DNA of 22,884 nucleotides from CAUZSH01 sp963582935 (GCA_963582935.1 CAUZSH010000027.1:1-22884), one strand, 5' to 3'; shown: positions 1 through 8,960, counted from the first letter of the stretch. Made by a program: numbers and translations. Notes: generated from the sequence alone by a model not told the origin.

Positions 1-24
1 ACTGTTTTGTTGTTTGGTGCTATT

Positions 25-1548
25 TTAATGCTTCTTGCGCTGTATTGTAAATGGGCGTTTGTACAGTACCGCAATAAATATCATTAAAAAAAGCAGCATA
101 ATAATGGGGCTGACACCGTAGCGTTGCCAGGGCGTGCTGCCCTCAAAAAAGAGGACATAACCTTTTAAGACCATTGTTTTGAATTGAGGGATTTGTTTGA
201 CCACTTCGCCGTGGTCATTAATAATCGCCGTGATGCCATCATTTGTGCTTTGAACAACATACCGACCGTTTTCAATGGCGCGCATTTGTGCAATTTGTAG
301 ATGTTGCCAAGGCCCAAAGGAGTTTCCAAACCAAGCATCATCACTGATGATTGCCATTAAATTAGCGTGTTTGGATTGTTCTCGAATTTGGTTTGGGAAA
401 GCGCTTTCATAGCAAATAGAAAGCGCGACACGAATTTTATCCATATTTAGCAAGTGCTGATGAAGGGGTCCTGCACTAAAGTTTGACATTGGAATATCCA
501 TGAACTGCAAAACAGGGCCAATTAAAGACTGTAGAGGGAGGTATTCACCAAAGGGAACAAGGTGGTGCTTGAGGTATTGCCCATGCCCATAGCCGAGTAC
601 GGTTGCGCTATTGTAGTAAGCTTTGGTGTTATTATCCATATAGGGCATGCCAATTAAGATGGCGCTATGGTGCCGATCTGCAAGTTGTTCAACTGCCTGC
701 ATATAAGGGCCTATTTGCTGTGCAAACATGGGGATTGCATTTTCAGGCCAAAAGACCAAGGTAGACATATTATTTTGAGTTAGGGTGTAGTAGGTGTCTA
801 ATATTTTTTGTGCCTCATTGGGATCCCACTTTAATAGCTGAGGTACATTCCCTTGTACTAATGTTACACCAACTGCCCCTTCTTCTAGTGGCTGAGTCCA
901 TTCCTTTTTATAAACGAGCAGTGCACAAAGCAGTATGATGGTCGCTAGAATAATGGTGAGCAATCTATATTTTGTGGAGGGGTAGCGTATAAATACGATT
1001 ACTAGCGCACTTAGAAAGGCAGTGACAAGGCTCACGAGATATACTCCCCCAATGGCAGCCAGCCCACCTATAAAAGTATTAGTTTGAGTATAACCTAAGA
1101 GTAGCCAAGGGAATCCTGTGAAAGCCCATCCACGTAGTAGCTCTATAAGCACCCAAACGGAAGGGAAGATAACAGCGGTGCGTAGGGCTAAATCTTCTTT
1201 GAAAAATCGGGTAGAAAGAAATCCGGCAAGTGCTGGAAATAGGGATAATGCAAAGATAAAAGCAAAAGTAATGAACCCACCCACGAAGATATTTGTATTT
1301 CCATAGGTGTTAATTGAGATAAATACCCAAGACACGCCAACACCAAAACTCCCCATGCCATATAAAAAACCACGCCAAGCCGCTCGTTTTGGGTTTGCCT
1401 TGATCCAGCTTAGAAAAAGAAAAGCGATGGATATAAATGCAAGCGGGCTTAGATAAAAAGGTGAAAAAGCAAAGACCAGCATACAACCAGAAAGGAAAGC
1501 GATAAGATCTATGAGTTTTGGCGAGAGTTTAATATTTTGCAGTTTCAT
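25..1548 (-). CDS. lnt: Apolipoprotein N-acyltransferase
   Basis: Inner-membrane enzyme that adds the third acyl chain, taken from phospholipid, to the N-terminal cysteine of apolipoproteins. This is the last step of lipoprotein maturation before Lol sorting. The 507-residue length matches the family (about 510). Several hydrophobic helices fill the first ~215 residues, followed by a nitrilase-like periplasmic domain and a final hydrophobic helix near residues 475-495. The catalytic triad is visible: Glu269 in FWPEN, Lys327 in YLKHHLVPFGEYLP and Cys379 in SICYES. The start at 1548 lies 20 bases inside the 3' end of corC, which suggests translational coupling. It is the last gene seen of the minus-strand miaB-ybeZ-ybeY-corC-lnt run, a standard gammaproteobacterial order. 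No terminator is visible in the 24 bases left after its stop. Confidence 0.97.
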   Translation of the reverse strand: MKLQNIKLSPKLIDLIAFLSGCMLVFAFSPFYLSPLAFISIAFLFLSWIKANPKRAAWRGFLYGMGSFGVGVSWVFISINTYGNTNIFVGGFITFAFIFALSLFPALAGFLSTRFFKEDLALRTAVIFPSVWVLIELLRGWAFTGFPWLLLGYTQTNTFIGGLAAIGGVYLVSLVTAFLSALVIVFIRYPSTKYRLLTIILATIILLCALLVYKKEWTQPLEEGAVGVTLVQGNVPQLLKWDPNEAQKILDTYYTLTQNNMSTLVFWPENAIPMFAQQIGPYMQAVEQLADRHHSAILIGMPYMDNNTKAYYNSATVLGYGHGQYLKHHLVPFGEYLPLQSLIGPVLQFMDIPMSNFSAGPLHQHLLNMDKIRVALSICYESAFPNQIREQSKHANLMAIISDDAWFGNSFGPWQHLQIAQMRAIENGRYVVQSTNDGITAIINDHGEVVKQIPQFKTMVLKGYVLFFEGSTPWQRYGVSPIIMLLFLMIFIAVLYKRPFTIQRKKH

Positions 1549-2392
1549 TCAGTGTGACACAGAGAGTATTTATTTTACGTTTATCAGCATTTAACACGGT
1601 AAAAGTGAAATTGCCAAGCGTAATCGTTTCACCCGGTTCAGGTAAGTGCTCGATAGATTGAAGAATCAGTCCACCAATAGTATCAATTTCGATATTATTG
1701 AATCCAGAGTCAAAATAATCATTAAACTCATCTAGTTCGGTGATAGCTTCAACGTGAAATTCTGAGTCAGATACTTTTTGAATACGATGCTCCTCTTCGT
1801 CAAACTCATCTTCAATATTACCAACAATTTCTTCTAAGATGTCTTCAATAGTAATTAAACCAGAAATTGAACCGTACTCATCCACCACAATGGCTAAATG
1901 GTTGTGGCTACTTTTGAATTCTTTAAGCAAGCTATCGAGGCGTTTGCTTTCGGGGACAAAAGTGGCAGGCCGTAAAATTTCATTAATGATAGGGGTTTCC
2001 TGCCCAGTGCTTGCATGGAGCAACTTTAGCATATCTTTGGCATGTAAAATGCCGACGATATCGTCCCTGGTATCATTGAATACGGGTACGCGGGTATGTG
2101 AGGATGAAACAGTTTCTGAGATTAACTCATCAGGTGTCATATTAATAGAGAGTGTCACCATTTGAGATCGTGGCACCATAATATCACGAACATGCATGGT
2201 GGAAATATTCAAAACACCTGAAATCATTTCCTTTGATTCATCATCAATCACTTGTTTTTTTGCGGCATCATTAATGATGTCGAGAAGGTCCTCGTGAGAA
2301 TGTGGTGTGAGAATGTTTTGGGCAATTTTTTCAATCCACGATCGACTATGCGGTTCTTTGTTTTGGGGCGATTGTTCGCTTGAGTCGTCCAT
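1529..2392 (-). CDS. corC: CorC/HlyC-family CBS-domain protein (YbeX)
   Basis: Cytosolic protein of the CorC/YbeX family, linked to magnesium/cobalt efflux and, in E. coli, to ribosome and envelope homeostasis. Two CBS repeats are recognisable (about residues 70-127 and 140-192 from the chosen start), with the typical DIMVPRSQM, TRVPVFNDTRDDIVGILHAKDML and VVDEYGSISGLITIEDILEEIVG stretches. A CorC_HlyC C-terminal domain follows. There are no membrane spans. I prefer the ATG at 2392 (protein starts MDDSSEQ): it resembles the E. coli N-terminus, has a weak GAG at a sensible distance, and leaves 4 bases after the ybeY stop. An ATG at 2416 in the same frame has no Shine-Dalgarno and would overlap ybeY. 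The 3' end overlaps the lnt start by 20 bases. Confidence 0.95.
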   Translation of the reverse strand: MDDSSEQSPQNKEPHSRSWIEKIAQNILTPHSHEDLLDIINDAAKKQVIDDESKEMISGVLNISTMHVRDIMVPRSQMVTLSINMTPDELISETVSSSHTRVPVFNDTRDDIVGILHAKDMLKLLHASTGQETPIINEILRPATFVPESKRLDSLLKEFKSSHNHLAIVVDEYGSISGLITIEDILEEIVGNIEDEFDEEEHRIQKVSDSEFHVEAITELDEFNDYFDSGFNNIEIDTIGGLILQSIEHLPEPGETITLGNFTFTVLNADKRKINTLCVTLNETAKY

Positions 2393-2396
2393 ATAT

Positions 2397-2882
2397 TTAT
2401 TCTCGGTAGGGGTCATTTATAGAAAGTTGTAGTAGCAGTTTAATTTCAAGTGCTTCCATTATTTCAGCGTCGTTATCTTGAACGTGGTCATAACCTAATA
2501 GATGTAGTATGCCATGAATGGTGATATGCGCCCAGTGATGCAAGCACACTTTTTTCTGATTAAATGCTTCTTGCTCAATAATGTCGGGGCAAATAATAAG
2601 ATCACCTAAAAAATGAGCGTGTGTGTCTTGGGGTAATCCCGGAGGGGCGTCAAAAGGAAATGAGAGAATATTGGTGGGTTTATTTTGTTTGCGGTATTGA
2701 TTATTGATAGTTTGTATTTCAATTTTATTGGTAATATAGCAGCTAATTTCTGCCGTGGAAATTTTTTCATGTGACAATACAATTTCAGCCCAAGCAGTAA
2801 AATTCTCATGGGATGGAGTGTTTAAATTAAGGGGATTTTCAATATCAAAGTGAATGGTAGGTGTATGTGAGGTAGCTGGCAT
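2397..2882 (-). CDS. ybeY: Endoribonuclease YbeY, rRNA maturation factor
   Basis: Zinc-dependent single-strand endoribonuclease that acts in 16S rRNA 3'-end maturation and late 30S quality control. The signature HGxLHLxGYDH is present, giving zinc ligands His123, His127 and His133. The upstream block NILSFPF…LGDLIIC is also typical of the family. At 161 residues it is of normal size. It starts 9 bases after the ybeZ stop, and this ybeZ-ybeY pairing is widely conserved and functionally linked. The region before the ATG has no strong Shine-Dalgarno, so coupling to upstream translation is likely (inference). Confidence 0.96.
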   Translation of the reverse strand: MPATSHTPTIHFDIENPLNLNTPSHENFTAWAEIVLSHEKISTAEISCYITNKIEIQTINNQYRKQNKPTNILSFPFDAPPGLPQDTHAHFLGDLIICPDIIEQEAFNQKKVCLHHWAHITIHGILHLLGYDHVQDNDAEIMEALEIKLLLQLSINDPYRE

Positions 2883-2891
2883 GTATGAGAC

Positions 2892-3857
2892 TTATTTCCC
2901 TTCGTGTTTTTCATAAGCGGCAACGACTTTTTGCACGAGCGGATGTCTCACAACATCTACCGTTTCAAAAAAAGTCATACTGATTTCAGAAACCTCTGAA
3001 AGCACTTCAATGGCATCTCGAAGTCCAGGTACAATCCGTTTTGGAAGATCCACTTGGGTGATATCTCCTGTAATGACAGCCGTGGAGTTAAAACCAATAC
3101 GGGTTAAAAACATTTTCATTTGTTCTTTAGTAGTATTTTGTGCTTCATCTAAGATGATAAAGGCGTCATTGAGTGTTCGGCCTCTCATGTAAGCGAGTGG
3201 CGCAATTTCAATGATCTGCTTTTCAATCAAGAAGCCTACCTGTTCAACGCCAATGAGGTCATAGAGTGCATCATACATAGGGCGTAAATAGGGGTCTACT
3301 TTTTGGGCGAGGTCTCCTGGTAAAAATCCTAAACTTTCACCAGCTTCAACGGCAGGTCGAACCAAAATGATACGTTTTACAACATTGATCTCAAGTGCGG
3401 CAACTGCGCAAGCGATAGCAAGATAGGTTTTACCTGTTCCTGCAGGACCAATCCCAAAGTTAATATCGTTTTCTTGAATGCGTTTTATGTAACGCTCTTG
3501 GTTGATGGTTCTGGGTTTAATGGCGTGTTTTTTTGTTTGGACGATATATTGTTGTTCAAACTTTTTTGCCGAGTGTTCGTTTTCTTTTGAGGCTGACCTA
3601 AACCCTTGTAATGCAACATGGAGGCCATGATTATCAAAATATTTTTCAGTTTTTGTTTCTTGATAAAGTTGTAGAATAAAGTTTTGCGCATCATTAATCG
3701 CAGTTTTAGGCCCTACGATTTTGAAAGTGTGGCCACGTTGAATGATTTCAACGGCTAGGTAATGTTCAATAAGGTGTAGATTATCATTCATATCACCGCA
3801 AAGAGCAGCTAAACGATGATTGTCGCTGGGTTCTAAATCGAATTGTACCGATTTCAT
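2892..3857 (-). CDS. ybeZ: PhoH-like ATPase YbeZ
   Basis: PhoH-family NTPase/helicase-like protein, a usual partner of YbeY in RNA processing. Walker A GPAGTGKT lies at residues 137-144 and Walker B with ILDEAQN at 235-241. RxAVEAGESLGFLPGD and ITGDxTQVDLP are the family landmarks. The N-terminal ~100 residues form the KH-like part found in YbeZ but not in short PhoH proteins. Length (321 aa) is normal. Its ATG overlaps the miaB stop by four bases (ATGA), so it is cotranscribed and probably coupled. Despite the PhoH name, nothing here indicates phosphate regulation. Confidence 0.95.
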   Translation of the reverse strand: MKSVQFDLEPSDNHRLAALCGDMNDNLHLIEHYLAVEIIQRGHTFKIVGPKTAINDAQNFILQLYQETKTEKYFDNHGLHVALQGFRSASKENEHSAKKFEQQYIVQTKKHAIKPRTINQERYIKRIQENDINFGIGPAGTGKTYLAIACAVAALEINVVKRIILVRPAVEAGESLGFLPGDLAQKVDPYLRPMYDALYDLIGVEQVGFLIEKQIIEIAPLAYMRGRTLNDAFIILDEAQNTTKEQMKMFLTRIGFNSTAVITGDITQVDLPKRIVPGLRDAIEVLSEVSEISMTFFETVDVVRHPLVQKVVAAYEKHEGK

Positions 3858-5236
3858 GCCGTGATGAGTTCTCCTTTTAATGAGTTGGGAAGGGCGTCCG
3901 TAATTTTGACAGTGACGAATTCACTAATCAGCGATTCAGAGCCTGGGAAGTTAACGATGCGGTTATTTTCAGTGCGTCCAGCCATGATTTGTGGGTCTTT
4001 CTTTGAAGGACCTTCAACGAGTATTTTTTGGACAGATCCAACCATTTGACGACTGATACGTAACGCATTATTGCTAAGAACTTCTTGAAGAATCTTCAAT
4101 CTTGCTTTTTTCACCTCCATCGGTGTGTCATCAATTAAGTCTGCTGCAGGGGTTCCTGGACGCTTACTATAAATAAAGCTGAAAGACTGGTCGAAGTCAA
4201 TCTCTTTTACAAAAGCAATGAGCTTTTCAAAATCCGCTTCCGTCTCACCGGGGAATCCCACGATAAAATCGGAAGAAATCGTAATATCAGAGCGAACTTC
4301 TCTCAGCTTACGTATTTTCTGTTTAAACTCAAGAATGGTATGATTGCGCTTCATGGCCGTTAAGATTTTATCTGAACCATGCTGAACAGGTAAATGCAGG
4401 TGGTTGGCTAATTCAGGAATTTCACCATAAACATCAATAAGCGATTGTGAGAATTCAACTGGATGTGAAGTGGTAAAGCGAATGCGACCAATATTATCAA
4501 TGGCGCCAATAAAATGAATCAGCAATGCAAGGTCAGCCGTGCCTCCATTTGCCATTTTACCAAGGTAATGATTGACGTTTTGACCAAGCAATGTAATTTC
4601 TTTGACGCCTTGTTCTGCAAGAGAGGCGCATTCCGCAAGAACATCCTCAAAAGGACGGCTAAATTCAGGGCCTCGTGTATAGGGTACTACACAGTAAGAA
4701 CAGTATTTATCACAACCTTCCATAATAGAAACAAAGGCCTTAACGCCTTCTGCTTTGGGTTCAGGTAAGCAATCAAACTTCTCAATTTCAGGGAATGAAA
4801 TATCCACGGCTGATTTATTGCCGTTGCGAGTTGAGTTGATCAGCTCTGGTAGGCGATGAATCGTTTGCGGTCCAAAAACCAAGTCAACATAGGGTGCACG
4901 TTTGATGATGTTTTTGCCCTCTTGTGAGGCAACGCATCCGCCAACGCCGATAATTAAATCAGGGTTTTTAAGCTTTAATTTTCTCCAGCGACCCAGTTCG
5001 TGGAAGACTTTCTCTTGTGCTTTCTCGCGAATAGAGCAGGTATTTAATAGTATAATATCGGCATCTTTAGCCGAATCGGTACTAACAGTTTGATAGTGCT
5101 GATGTAGCACTTCTTTCATGCGCGAAGAATCATATTCATTCATTTGGCAACCCAATGTTTTGATATACAAACGTTTAACAGGTTTGTCAATGATGGCGGA
5201 TTTTTTTTCTATTGGGGCGTCTATGGCATCGTTCAT
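3854..5236 (-). CDS. miaB: tRNA-2-methylthio-N6-dimethylallyladenosine synthase
   Basis: Radical-SAM methylthiotransferase that converts i6A37 to ms2i6A37 in tRNAs reading UNN codons. The N-terminal UPF0004 domain carries the cluster ligands Cys30 (LGCQMNEYDS), Cys67 (NTCSIREKAQEK) and Cys101 (GGCVASQEG). The radical-SAM CxxxCxxC is Cys175/179/182 (EGCDKYCSYCVVPYTRG). FIVGFPGETEADF and a C-terminal TRAM domain (about 390-455) complete the fold. At 460 aa it is a typical MiaB, not MtaB or RimO. It heads the minus-strand run, and its promoter must lie in the 143-bp gap shared with the divergent phoB. No strong Shine-Dalgarno is visible before the ATG at 5236. Confidence 0.97.
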   Translation of the reverse strand: MNDAIDAPIEKKSAIIDKPVKRLYIKTLGCQMNEYDSSRMKEVLHQHYQTVSTDSAKDADIILLNTCSIREKAQEKVFHELGRWRKLKLKNPDLIIGVGGCVASQEGKNIIKRAPYVDLVFGPQTIHRLPELINSTRNGNKSAVDISFPEIEKFDCLPEPKAEGVKAFVSIMEGCDKYCSYCVVPYTRGPEFSRPFEDVLAECASLAEQGVKEITLLGQNVNHYLGKMANGGTADLALLIHFIGAIDNIGRIRFTTSHPVEFSQSLIDVYGEIPELANHLHLPVQHGSDKILTAMKRNHTILEFKQKIRKLREVRSDITISSDFIVGFPGETEADFEKLIAFVKEIDFDQSFSFIYSKRPGTPAADLIDDTPMEVKKARLKILQEVLSNNALRISRQMVGSVQKILVEGPSKKDPQIMAGRTENNRIVNFPGSESLISEFVTVKITDALPNSLKGELITA

Positions 5237-5379
5237 ATCATTGCTCTGGGTTTATTTTATATAGAATAAATCGTGCGCGTAGGATACATATTTTTAGGAT
5301 GAAAAGCTAGTCAATAGTAAACTTGGTAGGCTAAGCTAAGGAATAATAAAGTTAGTATTGACCCACCATTGAGAGGATT

Positions 5380-6075
5380 ATGTTTAAAGCTTTTACTATA
5401 TTGATCGTCGAAGATGAAGCACCCATTCGCCAGATGTTAAGCTTTGCCTTAACGCGTGCAGGCTATAAAATCATGGAGGCGTCGAGTATCTCAGAAGCTT
5501 GGAGTTGCTTGAATGTACAAAAACCCAGTCTTATTTTATTAGATTGGATGTTACCAGATACCACAGGGGTTGCGTTTTTGAGTAAGCTTCGCAAACATGA
5601 GCAATACTCAACACTTCCTGTTATTATGTTGACGGCGAGGGCAGAAGAGAGTAGTAAACTGCGAGGGTTTGATGTGGGAGCCGATGATTATGTGACCAAA
5701 CCATTTTCACCTAAAGAATTATTGGCAAGGATTAATGTTTTACTACGCCGCTCAAGTCATTTCAATCAATCAGAAGAGAGGGTCAGTGCTGGGGGGATTG
5801 TTTTAAACATTTCAGCGCATCAATTAACGATTAATGGTGTTGAGCTGAAAATAGGACCATTGGAGTTTAAACTATTGGCATATTTAATGACACATCCCAA
5901 CAAAGTGCTTTCCAGATCGATCTTGTTGTCAAATGTTTGGGATGCGAGAAAAGAAATTAGTGAACGAACCGTAGATGTGCACATTCGGAGGGTAAGGAGT
6001 ATCCTTGAAGCCTCAAAGCATGATCATCATATTCAATCAATACGTGGCGTAGGCTATAAATTTATTAAGGAATAA
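5380..6075 (+). CDS. phoB: Phosphate regulon response regulator PhoB
   Basis: OmpR/PhoB-type response regulator. The receiver domain (residues 5-122) has acidic residues Glu11/Asp12, phospho-acceptor Asp55 (LLDWMLPD), Thr85 and Lys107 (TKPF). A winged-helix DNA-binding domain fills residues ~130-229, with GPLEFKLLAYLM and RTVDVHIRRVR. Length is 231 aa (E. coli PhoB has 229). GAGAGGAT precedes the ATG at good spacing. The kinase gene follows after 3 bases. The PhoB name rests on the domain type, the DWMLPD and wHTH wording, and the kinase neighbour. No pst or phoU gene is in the window, and I see no good Pho box upstream, so another OmpR-class role is possible. Confidence 0.88.
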   Translation: MFKAFTILIVEDEAPIRQMLSFALTRAGYKIMEASSISEAWSCLNVQKPSLILLDWMLPDTTGVAFLSKLRKHEQYSTLPVIMLTARAEESSKLRGFDVGADDYVTKPFSPKELLARINVLLRRSSHFNQSEERVSAGGIVLNISAHQLTINGVELKIGPLEFKLLAYLMTHPNKVLSRSILLSNVWDARKEISERTVDVHIRRVRSILEASKHDHHIQSIRGVGYKFIKE

Positions 6076-6078
6076 TCA

Positions 6079-7125
6079 GTGCAATTACCACAAGAGCATG
6101 AATTAGACGAAGCGTTGTTTTGGGCAAAGATTTTTGTTGAGGGGATTAGTGATGCAGTGATTGTCTTAAATACTTCTAATCAAGCGTTGTGGTGGAATTC
6201 AATCGCAGGTGACTTGTTTGGGATGAATGAAAATATTCACCAGAAAGAAGAAATTACAAATATCATCAAGCAGGTGGAGTTTACTCAATATCTAACTGAA
6301 CGTGAGGGCGGAACGATTGAGGTGCCTTCTCCTGTGATGCCAGAAGTCATGCTTTCTGTGGTACTGATTCCATCAGGGAGTTTGATTTTATTGGTGGCGC
6401 AAGATATTTCAGGACGGCATCATATTGATCGTATGCGCCAAGATTTTGTTGCAAATGTTTCACATGAAATGCGAACACCTTTAACAGTGATTCAGGGTTA
6501 TTTGGAAATGATGCAGCAGGAAATCCCTGCGGTATTGCCTGATTGGAAAGAATCTATTTTGCAAATGCAGTCTCAAATGGGGCGTTTGGAGAATTTATTG
6601 GAAGAGTTGTTGTTATTAGCAAAACTCGAAGGGAGCAAACAGTCTGGGAGTGATCTTTATCTTTTAAATATTTCAGAGCTTGTCACCTTGCTTGTTAAAG
6701 ATGCAGAGGGGTTGAGTGCGGGAAGGCATCAATTCACTCTTAAGGTAGATAAAAAGCTGTATATGAGGGGGAATGAAAAAGAGTTGCGCAGTTGTTTCGG
6801 AAATTTATTAAGCAATGCAATACGTTACTCCCCGGATGGTGGTAATATTGAAATTCAATGGTACTGTGACAAAAAAGGGGCTTATTTTTGCGTTAAAGAC
6901 GAGGGATTGGGTATCGCAAGGAAGCATATCCCTCGATTAACAGAGCGTTTTTATCGGGTGGATAAGGGACGCTCTCGAGAAACAGGTGGCACAGGATTGG
7001 GTCTTTCCATCGTAAAACATGTTTTAATTCGCCATCAAGCAACGCTAAAAGCAGAAAGTAGTCTCAGAGTGGGAAGTAGATTTATTTGTACATTTCCTTT
7101 ATCTGTCATTAAGTTACAAGAATGA
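6079..7125 (+). CDS. phoR: PhoR-like sensor histidine kinase without membrane anchor
   Basis: Histidine kinase expected to phosphorylate the adjacent PhoB. Visible parts are a PAS-like domain (about residues 15-110, VEGISDAVIVLNTSNQALWWN), a HisKA helix pair with His129 in FVANVSHEMRTPLTVIQGYLEMM, and a HATPase with N box NLLSNAIRYSP, G1 DEGLGI and G2 GGTGLGLSIVKH. The PhoR assignment comes from this wording and the position behind phoB. It starts with GTG at 6079, 3 bases after the phoB stop, with AAGGA 7 bases upstream inside phoB. Unlike E. coli PhoR (431 aa, anchored N-terminally), these 348 residues contain no transmembrane helix. phoB abuts directly, so no missing 5' exon-like part could fit. 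Confidence 0.87.
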   Translation: MQLPQEHELDEALFWAKIFVEGISDAVIVLNTSNQALWWNSIAGDLFGMNENIHQKEEITNIIKQVEFTQYLTEREGGTIEVPSPVMPEVMLSVVLIPSGSLILLVAQDISGRHHIDRMRQDFVANVSHEMRTPLTVIQGYLEMMQQEIPAVLPDWKESILQMQSQMGRLENLLEELLLLAKLEGSKQSGSDLYLLNISELVTLLVKDAEGLSAGRHQFTLKVDKKLYMRGNEKELRSCFGNLLSNAIRYSPDGGNIEIQWYCDKKGAYFCVKDEGLGIARKHIPRLTERFYRVDKGRSRETGGTGLGLSIVKHVLIRHQATLKAESSLRVGSRFICTFPLSVIKLQE

Positions 7126-7279
7126 TGGCGTACATGAATGTTGAAAAATAGGCAATATTAGTCCCATTTTACAGTAGGATTGTGTTATGATTAACGCATA
7201 ATTAGGAATTTTTCTGGAATTTGCTGCACGAATAATGTACAATTTCCCCGCTTGATTTTAACAGTAAGGAGTTATGGGT

Positions 7280-8398
7280 ATGAGTGAAACGGCAGGAAAG
7301 CCTGTTTGGAAGAGTATAATAATACTTATTAGTACACCAATATTGGCACTAATATTGGTGCCGTGGTACGGATTTACCGTTGGATTTACTGCGGGAGATT
7401 GGATCTTTTTTGGTGTGGCAATGATTGCAACAGGCGTTGCTATTACAGCTGGCTACCATCGTCTATGGTCTCATAAGGCATATAAAGCTAATTTTGTCAT
7501 AAGATTGGTGTTGATGCTATTAGGCTCTGCCACATTACAAAATTCTGTGATTAAATGGGCATCTGATCATCGTAAACATCACCGTTTTGTGGATGATGAA
7601 AAGAAAGACCCTTATGCTGCAACGCGAGGTTTCTGGTTCTCACATTTTGGCTGGATGCTTCGTTATGGCTCAGATGATGTAGAGCGCATCGAAAACGTTG
7701 ATGATTTGTATGCAGATAAGCTTTTAGCTTTCCAGCATAAATATTACACACCACTAGCTATTTTTACCTGCTTTGGTGTGCCAATGTTGATTGGTTGGGC
7801 TTATGGTAGCATTTTGGGTGGCTTGTTATTAGCGGGTTTATTGCGCTTGGTATTAAATCACCACTTCACATTCTTTATTAATTCATTGGCGCATTTTGTT
7901 GGTAAACGCCCATTTTCGGATCAAAATACCGCACGTGACAATGCATTGGTATCTTTGGTTAGCTATGGCGAAGGCTATCATAACTTCCATCATAAGTTTG
8001 CAGGCGACTATCGTAATGGTATTCATTGGTATGATTTTGATCCATCTAAGTGGTTAATCTCATTTTGTTCACAAATCGGCTGGACACATGATTTAAAGAG
8101 AACACCGAAGCAGATTATTGAGGCAGCTCAGGCTAAAGTTCAATTTTCAACAGCGCAAGAAAAACTTGGAACGCATGATCATCTTGCTGAATGGAAAGAG
8201 AAGATCGAGGTGCAATATCATAAGTTTACGCAGTCTATTTCTGCTTGGACAAAGGCAAAGCAAGCATGGCTGACAGCTAGAAAAGAAAAACTTTCACGTG
8301 AACATATTGCTGAACTGGAAATGAAGTATAAGCAATTGAAGAAAAACTTTAAATTTGAGAAGAAAGCTTGGATAAGAATTTCTGCATTCTCTCATTAG
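7280..8398 (+). CDS. Membrane acyl-CoA/acyl-lipid delta-9-type fatty acid desaturase
   Basis: Integral-membrane di-iron desaturase that puts a cis double bond into acyl chains. It belongs to the stearoyl-CoA desaturase class (PF00487-type). All three histidine boxes are visible: HRLWSH, HRKHH and HNFHH, plus the SLAHFVGKRPF and GEGYHNFHHKFAGDYR blocks. Hydrophobic helices lie near residues 12-35, 42-60, 75-90 and 160-200. The start at 7280 (MSETAGK) is 8 bases after AAGGAG. An ATG two codons earlier at 7274 is too close to it. The last ~100 residues (after the WTHDLKRTP segment) are highly charged and predicted helical, with no cytochrome b5 or ferredoxin motif. The gene is monocistronic, ended by the terminator at 8426. 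Confidence 0.93.
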   Translation: MSETAGKPVWKSIIILISTPILALILVPWYGFTVGFTAGDWIFFGVAMIATGVAITAGYHRLWSHKAYKANFVIRLVLMLLGSATLQNSVIKWASDHRKHHRFVDDEKKDPYAATRGFWFSHFGWMLRYGSDDVERIENVDDLYADKLLAFQHKYYTPLAIFTCFGVPMLIGWAYGSILGGLLLAGLLRLVLNHHFTFFINSLAHFVGKRPFSDQNTARDNALVSLVSYGEGYHNFHHKFAGDYRNGIHWYDFDPSKWLISFCSQIGWTHDLKRTPKQIIEAAQAKVQFSTAQEKLGTHDHLAEWKEKIEVQYHKFTQSISAWTKAKQAWLTARKEKLSREHIAELEMKYKQLKKNFKFEKKAWIRISAFSH

Positions 8399-8425
8399 AG
8401 TAGATAACGTTTAGTCAATTACTTT

Positions 8426-8449
8426 AAATGCCCTTATGGGCATTTTTTT
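8426..8449 (+). terminator. Intrinsic terminator after the desaturase gene
   Basis: A perfect 8-bp stem, AAATGCCC paired with GGGCATTT, has a four-base TTAT loop and runs straight into a T tract ending at 8449. It lies 28 bases after the desaturase stop. This is the clearest Rho-independent terminator in the window. Confidence 0.93.
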
Positions 8450-8559
8450 ATTATGCCGCTGCGAGACAGGGAGAGGCGAAGCCGAGGTCGAGTAGTCCTC
8501 AGAAGGGCTGCCTTTCGGCTCCATTGAGAGATTGTGCGTAGCGCTTCGACCTTTGGAAG

Positions 8560-8735
8560 CTGGAAGGTATTTCCCAGCCCGTAGAGCCATATACGCAGTA
8601 CTGGCTTTCAAAAACGAGACTGTATTGTTTTTTGGAAGATCGGTACGGAGGTGGGCGTCTGAGGCAAAACCATCTGCGAGGGTAGTGATTCGATTTTGGC
8701 AGGAGCCAAAATCTTGTATGAACGACCGAGCAACA
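8560..8735. repeat. Interspersed repeat, copy 1
   Basis: This segment, visibly more GC-rich than the surrounding genes, is repeated in diverged form at about 9302-9415 in the same orientation. The best-kept blocks are AGCCATATACGCAGTACT (copy 1) against AGCCATATACGTAGTACT (copy 2), then TTTCAAAAACGAGACTGTA, TGTTTTTTGG and the ACCGAG near the end. Copy 2 lacks about 70 bases present here, including a perfect stem-loop at 8692-8713 (GATTTTGGC/GCCAAAATC, loop AGGA). The unit may extend left to about 8455, where the same base composition continues. Short open frames run through it on both strands, but none looks like a real protein. Confidence 0.7.
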
Positions 8736-8960
8736 CGCTTGCAGCAAGGGCCAACTTTGTACTATTTTAATTCTGAGAGAATAGAGCGCAACCAAGACAA
8801 TTGTCCCTACTTAAGTGTATAATAGCTAGCCACAAAACCCATTTAAAAAATTGATGTCTGTCAGCCCAAGATGAGAATGAAAACAGGCGGAGAAGCGAAA
8901 ATGGCTAGAGAATTTCAAATAAGGTTCCTGGATTCATAGGTCTGTAATTATATTGTGCCT

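Noticed and set aside
5237..5379. Pho box upstream of phoB
   Set aside because: The region has short GCTAA direct repeats but no two 7-base CTGTCAT-like half-sites at 11-base spacing; no convincing promoter either.
8411..8822. Overlapping open frames of 66-98 codons on both strands
   Set aside because: They run through a repetitive segment in several frames at once, lack ribosome sites and conserved protein features, and the same DNA recurs in deleted form at 9302-9415.
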